Positions 48,455 to 59,100 of a stretch of DNA of 64,000 nt are shown here, piece after piece (within the stretch, counting starts at the first letter, position 1; the number at the start of each line of letters is the position of its first letter). The position numbers were made by a program, and so were the translations under genes. The DNA comes from Aurantiochytrium sp. KH105. Its lineage: Eukaryota; Sar; Bigyra; Thraustochytrida; Thraustochytriidae. The notes beneath the pieces were generated by a model. It was given only the letters and a program-made list of their open reading frames with translations, was not told the DNA's origin and did no database searches. Location: contig BGKB01000023.1 of the NCBI GenBank assembly GCA_003116975.1, positions 248,001-312,000 on the forward strand, in the 5' to 3' direction.

Positions 48455-49927
48455 TTAGCGGCGACGCTTGGCGCTGCGATGCTTGGCGCTTAGCACAGGT
48501 GCAATAGGATGGAGTGAGTTGTTGGTGCTTAGACCGGCAGAATCATCGACGCCGCCGGAAAGCCCGGAGGTATGGACCTCAAGATGCTCGCCCTCAGCGT
48601 TGCCTTCAACATCGCCGCCCTCGGCAGACGTCGCACCGTTTCTTCCGCGGCTCAAAGCGTGTGAAAGCCTCTCCGCCGCACCACCGGTATGGTGGCTACC
48701 GGCAGAAAAGCTCTTTATGAGACTGGCAAAATGTTCGCGAAGGGGATACGACGGCGCACCGCCGGTGCGCAGCGAGGGCATACTCGAAATGCGCAATGAA
48801 TGGTTCACCTTGCGGAGTGAATCATCATTGTCATTCCGCGCCTCGTTTACTGCGGGCACGTTTCTCAAAGCTGATTCCCCCGCTACGATCGGTAGGCCAA
48901 CCTGGCCCTCCCCGTCTGTATCTTCGTGTTCGCCCTCAGGCGTGTATGCGGGAATCGTGAATTGCAGCATTACCAAGAGTTCCCCAAACTTTTCATCTAT
49001 ATGCATCATGCGGGATTCAAGGTTTGCAACGCGTTTGCGGAGACTGGCATTCTCTGCTGCAAGATCCGAAGCAGAGCCCTGCTTATGACTGCCTAGTAAT
49101 GGATCCTCGTCATGATGCTGAGGCGGTATCAAATGACCAATGTCGTCAGCGACGACCTCGGTAGCGCCCTCGCTCATGCGCCCACGCTTGGCATGTCGAA
49201 AGCCCACCTCGTCGAATATATCCCCGTCCTCGGCGTGCTGACGCATCTCTGGGTACTCGGGGACCTTGGTGAGCGCGGGGTCACTGAGCACGCGGTGAAT
49301 CAGCGGCGTGGACTGCATCGACTGCCGCGCAAGTTTTCTCTCGACCTCTTCATTTCGGCGTCGAGCGAGTACCTCGACCTTGGTGCGCTTGTGCTGCTCG
49401 GGCTCGCGATGTTCTTTGCGAAGCCGCTTGCGCTTGGAGAAGACTTGCGTTGCTTCCGTCACCACGGGTTTGATCAGGTTCTCGAGGCCTCGCAATTGAA
49501 GTTTGAGCCGGAACCCTTGGTTGTCCTTGCGCAGACTGACCTTGTTGATTCTGTACCTCACACTGCCTGTGCCTTTGCTCACATCGAACTCGGGCGTCCC
49601 GTCCGAGACCTCACCGTCGTCGCGAGAGCTTCCAAGAAGATTGAGAATGCTCTGATCTGCGACAGGCTCCATGTTGCTATCGTACAACAGCGTGCAATCA
49701 ATTGGGATACGTCTGCGCCCGTCCGCTACCCTGTCGTACGCGCGTTTCAGCTCCGGCGTTTGCTCGCCACGGACCACAAAGAAGACAAAGAGATAGTACC
49801 ATTTCTGCCCGCCTTCGTCCTTGTAAAAGACGGCCTCGGGCTGCTGCGTGAGCTCGAGTTGGCCCAGCAGCGGTGTTGACGCCGGCGCTACCGCAGCGCC
49901 GCCTCGCTTGTTGGCCTGCTTCGACAT
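48455..49927 (-). CDS. Unknown protein with basic and coiled-coil segments, 490 aa
   Basis: Not recognised. The N-terminal 150 residues look like a beta-rich domain: KWYYLFVFFVVRGEQTPELK, RIPIDCTLLYDSNMEPV, then SVRYRINKVSLRKDNQGFRL with KLQLRGL. The pattern of a strand, RIxxVS and FRLKL recalls ligand-binding beta-sandwiches such as Rel or velvet domains, but this is only a visual likeness. Then comes a basic region with a nuclear-signal-like RKRLRKEHREPEQHKRTK. A short leucine-type coiled coil (LAAENASLRKRVANLESRMM, residues about 293-312) follows, and the C-terminus is Ser/Gly-rich and ends KHRSAKRRR. A nuclear regulatory protein is my inference. ATG 49927, single exon. Confidence 0.7.
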   Translation of the reverse strand: MSKQANKRGGAAVAPASTPLLGQLELTQQPEAVFYKDEGGQKWYYLFVFFVVRGEQTPELKRAYDRVADGRRRIPIDCTLLYDSNMEPVADQSILNLLGSSRDDGEVSDGTPEFDVSKGTGSVRYRINKVSLRKDNQGFRLKLQLRGLENLIKPVVTEATQVFSKRKRLRKEHREPEQHKRTKVEVLARRRNEEVERKLARQSMQSTPLIHRVLSDPALTKVPEYPEMRQHAEDGDIFDEVGFRHAKRGRMSEGATEVVADDIGHLIPPQHHDEDPLLGSHKQGSASDLAAENASLRKRVANLESRMMHIDEKFGELLVMLQFTIPAYTPEGEHEDTDGEGQVGLPIVAGESALRNVPAVNEARNDNDDSLRKVNHSLRISSMPSLRTGGAPSYPLREHFASLIKSFSAGSHHTGGAAERLSHALSRGRNGATSAEGGDVEGNAEGEHLEVHTSGLSGGVDDSAGLSTNNSLHPIAPVLSAKHRSAKRRR

Positions 49928-51681
49928 GATGCGCCACGTCCAGGCCGAGGCTGATGCGCCGCGCAGAGACTGCCGGCAGAGAGCTCGCTAGCTCGCTAGC
50001 TCGCTAGCTAGCTCGCTCGCTTGCTTGCTTGCTTGCTAGCCACCTTTGCTTCGTCCTCGTCGCGTCTCGTCTTCTGTGTCGCGTCGTCTCTTTCGTCTCG
50101 CGCAGCGCGAGGTCTGGAATCCAGGAGCGCGCGCGAAGTCGCAAGGGTTTCGTCTCGCGTCGTCTCGTCTCGCGTCGCGCGTCCAACTCAGCACGCTCCC
50201 GCGCGTTCGTTGCCTTGCGTCGCGACGCGGCTGTCGCGGTAGATGCCATTCTGCCGCCAGGCCGCCGCGGCTGCGCTGCTCGCGCCGCCTCCGCCCCCGC
50301 CGCGCAGGATCCGCATAGCCGCGGCCTAGGGACCCTTACGCCCCGGCCGATCGCCGCCCGAACTTTCTCGGAACGGGCCGTGAGGGTTCTCCCATGGTGC
50401 CGGATGCGTTCTCCCGTTGGCAAATCGCAAATGTGCGTCTTGGGAAAAAAAAACCAGCTCGAGATGAAAAGAACAGAACAGAACGCATCCTGCGTAGACG
50501 GACAGTTCCTGGAACGTGCCTGAGACGGTCCTCATATTAGACCGGTCGGCGCATGGCATTTGCTGTATGTTGGTTGGCCTTTGCTGTCGTCGTTCTCTGC
50601 GTCATCGTTGTCGCCGTTGCCGTCGCCGCCGTCATTATCGTCGACGGATGCACCATCGACCTCTGTAGCGGGCCAGCTGGAAGCCGTCCAGCCTGCCCGC
50701 CATCCCGCTTCCCTGGCCTGCACTGCTGCCTCAAGTTTGGTCCTTGGTCTCAACAACGGCGCGCGCCACGACTCGCTTGCACGGGTACACATAGCCTACA
50801 TTCCCCAGAGACACAGTCGCACGCGCGGCCGCCGCTTGCCCTCCTTCTTCGCTTGCCTGGCAATCTTTCCTGCTTGCTCGCTTGCTCGCTTGCTCTCCCG
50901 CTCGCTCGCTCGCGCGGCACCCGGCCGGTCGTCCGTCTCGGGGCGGTCGTGGCCGCGGCTGCGGCATCCAAGCAGACGGACCCCGTCAATCGGTCCACCC
51001 AATAACCAACCAACCCTCTGGCAGCCGCCGCGCGCGAGCGACCCGGCGAGAGGAGCGCAGCCCGGCGGCGAGGCCGGGCCCAGGCCGGCCGCGAGAGGTC
51101 TCGCAAGCGCCTGCAGCTCGAGCGAGACGCGCACGACAGTCTCGACGCGGAGGACCGACTCTCCAAGCCGCGGTACTTTTCTAGTAGAGAAAGAATACAG
51201 CGGCGTCAAGGCGCGGCTGGGATCTGACGGGCAGTTGACGCGTCGGCCAGTCGCAGCTAGTTGAGAGCACCTGCGGCCTGCGCTGCTCTTCTTCGCTCAC
51301 GTGTGAGTTGGCTGCCATCCCGGGCCAAGCCAACTCGACTCGAAGTCGCCCCACGTGCTGGGGATACGTGAACATAGAGTGGAGACGCGAACTCTTGTCG
51401 AGCGCCACCGGGGCACAGAAGGCGGCGAGAACTATAAAGCCCGGGAAGTGGCCGTTCATTCTTTCCCCCCCGCGTTGCATGCGAGTGGCGAGCGGGCTCT
51501 GTCGTGCAAATCCCGAAAAGGCGACAACCTGAGCCTTGTCTGGCGAGGTGCAAAGCGCACGCCAAAACCCTTGAAGCTCGCGGCACGGGGTCGCGGAAGG
51601 GCCCCTTTTTCACCCGACGTGTCACACAAAGTCGTCTCGGTGTCGTCGATCTGGTAAAGCAGTGCGGAGACTGTGTTAACG
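49928..51681. other. 1.75 kb divergent interval upstream of the PLC-like gene
   Basis: Starts with GCTAGCTCGCTAGCTCGCTTGC repeats (49986-50037), continues GC-rich with GTCGTC and CTCGCTTGCTCG runs (50590-50640, 50872-50915). A TATAAAG lies at about 51435. Open frames are repeat-driven. Probably two promoters. Confidence 0.5.
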
Positions 51682-52785
51682 ATGAGAAGCGCAACTATCT
51701 CGATGCTGCACGTGGCGGCCGTAGCACTTGGAGCATGCACTGTCATCGCCCAGGGACTCGAGGCTGGCATTGAGCTGGAAGGCACCATGCTCGTAGACTG
51801 GCCCATGGTCGCTACGCACAACGCGGGCACGGGGTACCTGACAGAGGAAAATGCCTTTGTGCTGCCCGGGAATGACGTCATTGAAACAGGTCTCAATTTG
51901 TTATCCAATGCCGAACAAATCCTTGTTGACGTTGCAAAGAATCAACGAGGGAATTTTGGCGAGCAGCTCGACTGCGGCGCACGCGCTCTCGTGATCAGAC
52001 CACGCTCTCTCGATGGTCGTCTCATTATGCATCATAATGCCGTCGGCGTTAACGTGACCTTGGACTTGGCCTTGAAAGACGTGCTGGCCTGGTGCTCTCG
52101 TAACCCGGGAGAGCTCGTTCTTCTTGGCATGTTCTACTGCTTCGGCCCGGACTGTGAATCTATGATGGAGTCCTCGCTTGCTGATGCGGGTATCACTTAC
52201 ATGAACAACTGTTCTCAGCTCGTAAATATGACCGTCACAGAGGCTCGAGCACTTTCCGAGCTCACGGGTGGCGGGTCGGCCCTTGCCGTGGCACAGGAAT
52301 GCATCGATGAGAACTATGATCCAGAAATCTCGTGCAGACTTTCCGATGGATCGAATTGCAATGATAGTGGCGACTTTGAGCCCTTTAAAGCCATCCAAGA
52401 GTACCTCATCGGTCTCACCTCTGCAAACGCCACGAGCGATGACCCCAATCAGCTCCAGTTTCAGAACGCGCACTGGCAGTATGATGCCGAAGATCTTGTG
52501 ACGATGGCATTAAACTCCATCAGTATCCTTGAAGACTCTGACGAGTCTGGCATCAATAGCTATGTTGCTGAACTCATCGATGCGGGCTTGCTCCCAAACA
52601 TCAAACTTTTGCAAGTGGACAATATCTGCAGTAGCGACGGCGAACAGCTGGTATACTCCATGCAGTCCCAATCTGCGTCGCAAGGCATGCGATCTCCCGT
52701 GCCCAACCCGCCATCGCCGGCGTCAACATCGAGCAAGCTTTCCATCTTGACCATACTCGCGCTGCTTCTTGCCTCCGGACTCTGA
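51682..52785 (+). CDS. Secreted, probably GPI-anchored PI-PLC-like protein, 367 aa
   Basis: Signal peptide at residues 1-24 (MRSATISMLHVAAVALGACT, cleavage near VIAQG). The PLC-like phosphodiesterase domain shows MVATHNAGTG (catalytic-type His46), QLDCGARALVIRPRSLDG and LIMHHNAVGVNVTLDLAL (second His at 117/118), then DVLAWCSRNPGELVLLGMFY. These match the X-domain fold of bacterial-type PI-PLC and related eukaryotic secreted proteins. The C-terminus has a Pro/Ser spacer and a final hydrophobic stretch LSILTILALLLASGL, a GPI-attachment signal. Several Cys (CFGPDC, NNCSQL, ISCRLSDGSNC) fit disulfides. Whether it is catalytically active is uncertain. The frame opens at a GTG at 51673; the first ATG is 51682. 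Confidence 0.82.
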   Translation: MRSATISMLHVAAVALGACTVIAQGLEAGIELEGTMLVDWPMVATHNAGTGYLTEENAFVLPGNDVIETGLNLLSNAEQILVDVAKNQRGNFGEQLDCGARALVIRPRSLDGRLIMHHNAVGVNVTLDLALKDVLAWCSRNPGELVLLGMFYCFGPDCESMMESSLADAGITYMNNCSQLVNMTVTEARALSELTGGGSALAVAQECIDENYDPEISCRLSDGSNCNDSGDFEPFKAIQEYLIGLTSANATSDDPNQLQFQNAHWQYDAEDLVTMALNSISILEDSDESGINSYVAELIDAGLLPNIKLLQVDNICSSDGEQLVYSMQSQSASQGMRSPVPNPPSPASTSSKLSILTILALLLASGL

Positions 52786-53170
52786 CTTTCCCTGTAAGCT
52801 ATCATAATTCTTCAAATTTATTTCTAACTTCAGCATGTCGGCCATTCAGATACTCTAACTGACACATCAGAGCGATATGTTCTGGACGTTGCGTCTTTCG
52901 GACTGGCTATCAGCTTCCGCATGGAGGCATGCATTGTTCGTCATGTACGTCGCGAATTCTTTGGCAACCTGATTTTCGAATACTTTTTTTTTTTTTAACT
53001 CGAGGAACAAGATTGTGCCTGTGGCATTGTGATTATTTTCAGACTGTCAACACGAACGCTGTGCCGGAGTTTAGCGGGCCGAAATGCTGAAATTTAGCTA
53101 TGTAAAACAGATAATGTAAAGAACGAATGTTGTTAAATTTTTGTGTGTGTATAAAATTCGAGTGCAAATC
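52786..53170. other. Convergent 3' interval of PLC-like and dynein genes
   Basis: AT-richer than the rest of the window, with a T14 run at 52984-52997 and several AATAAA-like stretches. Presumed 3'UTRs. No gene. Confidence 0.5.
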
Positions 53171-56100
53171 TTAGAACTTGAGCGAGCAAAAGCACGCAAC
53201 ACCAGCTCGAATGAGATCAGCACGGTCAGAGTCACCGCGCACGTTGATCATCTCAAAATCTGGGTTCTCATTGGTAGGAACTGCAATCCACATGACGAAA
53301 TTCGTCGAATGGCCAGTCGTTGAGAGGGTACCACGTCGCGATAGCACCTTGTATACGGGAGCGCGATACACATTCTTGGTCACGGGTTTGGCATCCTGCT
53401 CGGGCACAAAATGAATCACTGGCATCTTTGTATAAAGAACCTTTGGCTCTGAGGCAGCGAGCTGCTGATTCTCATGATCCCAGCGAGCACCCTCGAGGAA
53501 GAGACCATAAATGTAAGCTCCATCCTCGGGACCCTTTTCGATTTGTGTCTCGTCCTCTCGCAAGTACGCTTGCTTGAAAGACGTTGTGTCGATCGAGATT
53601 TGCAGTTTACGAGCAAAGTTCTGAAGCTGACCCGTGAAGAAGGCCTGGGGGAAGAAGAACCCTGACACCCAGTACACAGGAGGAATACCGTTGTCGACCC
53701 AATTGCGCAAAAACGCGATGCGCTCGCAAAGATCTTTTACCCAGGGCATGAGCGGCTTCAAACTTGGATATGCCACGCTTTCCCATGGCGTGGGCACCTT
53801 TTGGGCAAACATTGCATTCGCCATCTGATCAAGCTCCGTGGACAAAACCACGAGACCTGCGAGAGCCCGAATGAGGGCCGGCAGTGACTCGCGCACCACC
53901 GTGAGAAGCCGCTGATAACGGCTCACCTCCTGCACAAGAACAGTGTTCATCGACTCATCATAGCGCGTTGGGTACGCCATCTGGATCGACTCGAGATCAA
54001 AATCGAGTGGGGGAAGCATGGCTAGAATTTCCTTGGCAATGTTGGTGACGATCTCTTCGCGCGATGCGGAACCGCTCGATCCTCCCGATCGCGGCTGAAG
54101 CAACATGAGCGTGTCAAAGAGATCAATCGTCTCCTGCATTGCATACGAAATGTTGGCATTGTCGTGAAGACCAAACACTTCGGGCTCCGAATTCACGGGA
54201 AGACCGTCAATGTACGACAGGTACCCGTTCTGGAAGTCCTCGGGGATCTCAATTGTCGAGTACACGCCGCTTGCAGAGAACTTGTACCCTTCCTTGAGCA
54301 CCTCTGGATTGTAGAACTGCTTGAGAATGACGTCGATCGTCCGAATGTCAATTGCGTCTGTCACACGTCCACCGTAGTTGATGATAGCAGTAAGTGTGCG
54401 CAACACGGTATACGGCGGCTCCTCGTACTTGTCCAGATACAGCTCCAGCTGCGCGCGACTAATGTCCAGATCGGTGTCATTGAACTCGTACGGCACGTTC
54501 CAGCCCAAAGGACCAAACTTGCGTCGCTCCTGAATGAGAGCATGGAAGAAGCACAGACCAAAGAGAAGCTTGCGGAAGATCGCTGGCTTGTTCGTCACCG
54601 AAAGCTCGTCGTCGTCAAGATTAAAGTACGCCTGCTTCAAATTGGCACGCAAGCCACTCGGAGGTTCCTTCGTAAGCTTGATTCCGTTCTGCAGCACCGA
54701 AACCGGGAAAATCTTCGAGGGCATCGACGTGAGCCATAGTCGAAAGTCTTTGTGAAGCTCATCAGGATCCAAATTCTCACAAATCTGCTCAAGCTTGGGC
54801 ATCCAGCTGCTTGCCAAGTGACAGTTCTGCAAGAGAACCCAGTTGCCTCGAGCAGCACCCTGCTCGATAATGGCCTCTGCCAAGGGTCCCTGTCCCTGAC
54901 CTAAGGAAATGGCGCTCACCTTGCGACCTTGCCCTTCTGCAAAAAGCAAAAAGTCCTTTGTAGGATCACTGCCCGAGGTCAGCACGAAAATGAGGGGTGT
55001 AACCACCGTTGAGTCCTTGTAGCATGCCTCGATCTCAAAAGGAGGAGGTTCAATGAAGCGTTGGCCAAAGTGCGCGCTTACGAAGAGCTGCACCGCTTCC
55101 ACGATCTTATCGGGCCGGATGCACCGCACAGCGCACAATTTCTCAAGCATGGTAAGCTTTTCGCTGTAGCCATCGGGAAGAGTGTCCGTGTGCGCGGTTT
55201 CCGAGTCAAAGATGCGCTTCCATGCATCAATGTGCTCCATGAAACGCTCCGCGAAACCGGCAAACGCCTCGAGACCTTCCGACAGCGCAACGACCTCGCT
55301 CCAGACACTGTCTGTGACCCAGCCTCCAGGAGGCGACTCGCGAAGCACACAATCGCGCAATTTTGTTGGCGCCTGGCCGCTCAGCAGGTACCGCCAAGCC
55401 ACGGGATCGACCTTGTTATCACCCTGCAGAACCTTGATGACGAGCGAGAACGAAAAGAGCAGCTTGTGCTTTTCGAAAAGGCTTCTGCAAATGTTCTGGT
55501 ACAATGAGTACGTAAAGTAATCGTTGAGAAGCCGAATTCGCTCTGGGATGTCTGCCGGGTTCTCCGGGTGTTCAGAATTCAAAATGCCCTGCGAGAAGAG
55601 CTGCACAAAAAATTGCAGCGAGTACTCGTACATGGGATCAATATTGCGCAGCTCCGATATCGTAAAGAACAACAATGAGCCGCGGAACGCCACGGGACGA
55701 TAGCTCTCACGCTCTGCATCAAGCTCTTTCTCCGTCTCTTTAGCTTCTTCGACCTGCTTGTTGATCTCATTCGAGGTCACCTTTGAAGTCGCTAGCGTCT
55801 CGATTAGCTCCTGGTCATCGAGAATGTTGCCCTGTGAATTGCTGAGCATATACAAAATTGTGTCCTCAATGTCCTTGAGCTCCTTCGCCATACGCGCGTT
55901 GTTGACGACGAGAGCATTCTTCTTCTCTTCCTTCTCTGGCAACTCGTTGACCATGACAACGCCCAGAAGCTGGTCCTCGAGACCTTGCGGGGTGATGCTA
56001 AAGTTGAGCAGACTGACTTTCACCGAGACCTCGGGCGGGTAATGAGGGTTCGGCAGCTTGGTTGTCATGAAGAAGCGAAAGTTGTCATTGTACGGAATGG

Positions 56101-59100
56101 TCGAGTCACCGAGTCGCATCATGACCTGGGAGCCTTGCTTGAAGGTGAGTTGCTGAAGCACAGGTTCCAAGGCAGCATCTAGCTTCTCACCTACATTCTC
56201 CATAAGCACCCACTTGCCGAAGCGCACGCCATTTTCCAGCACGCGAAGGAGGTTCTTGTCGCTTTGCTTGACGACCTCGATACCGTTTGGCGCATTTCCA
56301 CGGTCGCGACCCATGTTCTTGATGTATCGATTCGCCTGCGTCTGCGGATCAATGAGAAGAGGCCAACGCCGCGCCTCGGATATGACGATACCATTCTGCA
56401 CAGAGTGCGCATCGGACGGCAAGCCGGCCACATTCCAGCTGCGAATCGTCACGGGATCACCCAAAGTCTGTACGATATCCACGCCCGGCGTGTGCGGTAG
56501 CTCGAGACGCTGCAGATCCGTGAGCCATCGCTGCGTAAGGTCCTCGCGGTAGTTTGAAGTGAACGGACCCAAGTACGCAATGCAGCCACTCGAAATGAGC
56601 ACATCGCCAATCAGGTTCACATAGTCGATGTTGAGCTGCTCAATACTTGACGTCCAACGATCGCGTTCACCACCGAGACCACCAATGAGCTTTTGAGCGC
56701 GTTCCAGGCGCGCAGCACATTGCTCGACGTCATTTTCAAGCTGCTGCTTCTTTGCATTCGACTTTTCAAAGTCAGCCTCGAGCGCTGCAATTTGGTCCTG
56801 GACCCCCTTGAGACGCGCACGCGCATCGTTCAGCGAGCTCATCGTCTCGTCTAGCTCAGCCTGGGCCTCTGCCAAGAGTGCTTTTTTCGGCTCGACAGCC
56901 TTGGCCACGTTGTGGTACTTGTACATCGCTCGTACCCACATGCAAATCGCCGTACAGGCTTTACTGGCCTTTTCGATTTCAGCCGGGGTAAATTCTGGCA
57001 TGTCAATGTACGCGGTGATCTGCTCAATCGTTTTCTCGGCAATATTGTCCTTGTCAAAGGTCATAAGATCCTGCAAAAGCTGGTTCGCGTTGACGAGGAT
57101 CGAACCCTTGGCCGCCACCCAGTAATCCTTGATCTTGGCACCCATATTGTCAGGATCCTTGACCATGACGGGCTTGACACCAAACATGATACACGCGGCC
57201 TCCATGGTAAGCTTGACACCCTTGGGCGGGGTCTTGAGCGACTTGACCTCATCGAGATCGGCCTTTTTCAGCTTGTTCAGACACGCAACGGCTTGGTCGA
57301 GCGCGGGAAGAGCCTCGTCGAGATCACGCTGCGCATCATCGGCAATCTCCTTGGTCTTGGCTGCCTTGGTTTCAGCCTCTGCCTCTTCACGCGCGACGAT
57401 TTCCATCGTCTCTTTGGCGCCCTCCTTGTCCACGGCGATCTTTTTGATCATTTCCTCCACCTCGGCCTGCGTCTTGACCAGGTTTGGCTGCATCGCCGTC
57501 AGCTCCTTTTGGAGCTCAGCAACCATCTCAGAGGTCGTCAACAGTTTGTCCAGACCCGTTTGCAGGCGCTGCACAAGACCACCGACTTCGAGACGCTTCT
57601 TTTGCAAGACGACCTTGAAGGTGTTGAGTAGCTCCAAATACGATGTCGGTGTCACGTAATTGTAGCGCCTGAGCGAGCTAAAGTAGTCAACGCTTGCCTC
57701 GGCTACGCTCTGATGAAAGACCTTGAAGAGCTCGACAATATTGTGCAGGTGGTCACCAAGCTTGAGGTCGACCTCCTGCATGATGCCCATGCCTACGCTG
57801 CGCAAAGCCTCTTCAGGCCACTCTGAAAACCAGTCAATCGCACAGCAGTTGACCAGCGAGGGAAACATGCGCAGGCGCTCGCGGAAAATGGGCGCCGGAC
57901 TCATGCACAGACACATGTGGATATTCCGCTTGACGCGCAGCAAATACTGCGAGTATATATTGATCTTAGTCGGTGGCAAACGCTTCTTCGTGCAGTCAAT
58001 CTTACACGCCGTCATGATGGACTCCATATCCTCTGGGGCATAAAGGTTCGGGACATCGCCACTGTTGAGGATTCCATTGATATCTTCGAGCATTTGCTCG
58101 TCAATGATCTGCGTATCAACAAAGAGAAATGACACCTGCTTGTCCTCAATGCCTGCCTTGAGAAGCGCAGTCTTGACATCATCCCGCCACTCGTTCATTC
58201 CGTAGCCCTTGGAGATTTCAACCTGGTACAAGAAAAAGTCGCAAATGAAGGACGAGAGCTTCGTCAAACTTTGGCGGCCCGAACCACCGACGCCGAGCAA
58301 AAGAACATTGCCGAGCGGCTGTCGCAGCACCCGCGTAATGCGGCAAATATGTGTGATAGCGTCCATGAACATGACCAGGTTCATGGGCTGCTTCGACTCG
58401 GCATTGTAGTCCACCAAGTACTCTTCCACAAGAGGAAGGAGTCCTGGCAAATCCGTGACATGCTCGTAGGAGGACTCGCCAGGCACAAGAAAGTCGCAAA
58501 AGAGAAGGTGCTCGGCCTCGCCAAAGACCACATCAGGAGACGCGTGCATTCGCTCACTAATGTGCAGCTTCAGCTGGCCATCAAACCAGCTTCGGTCCTC
58601 GTTGTTGATGAGACGATCCGCAAACACGCGGCGCGACTCATGCACCCAGAGGCGAATCATATCCTCTCGGGCCTGAATCACCCTAGGATTCACCATCAAG
58701 AGACCCTGGAACACCTTGCCCACATCGCGCAAGTTGTACGTGTAATGAGACTTGGCAGGCGTGGGCAGCAGCTCCTTGCAGATCGTCTGGAAAATGTCAA
58801 TCGTCGAGGTGACCAGCTGAGCCCCAAGGCTCTGGAAGTCACTGTCGAGCTGATTGCTCTTGACGAATGCGCTCACAATGGTCTCGTAAATAGTTTGCAT
58901 TGCCGCATTGTCCATCTCCGTATAATTGATGACCGTGTAGTGGCGAATGAGTCGGGCCGTGACGGGGTTTCGGCCGCCACCGGGAGGACCCATGGCACCA
59001 CACATGGTAATATCAATAAGCTTGCGAAAGGAAAGAGCTTTACGATCGTACCAGCCGCCGTAGGTGAACCACTGGCGCACAATCTCGATGGGGGGCTGGG

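Noticed and set aside
50553-51005. Plus-strand ORF with a hydrophobic N-terminus
   Set aside because: The hydrophobicity comes from a GTCGTC/GCCGTC repeat tract, and the remainder is repeat-derived and low complexity.
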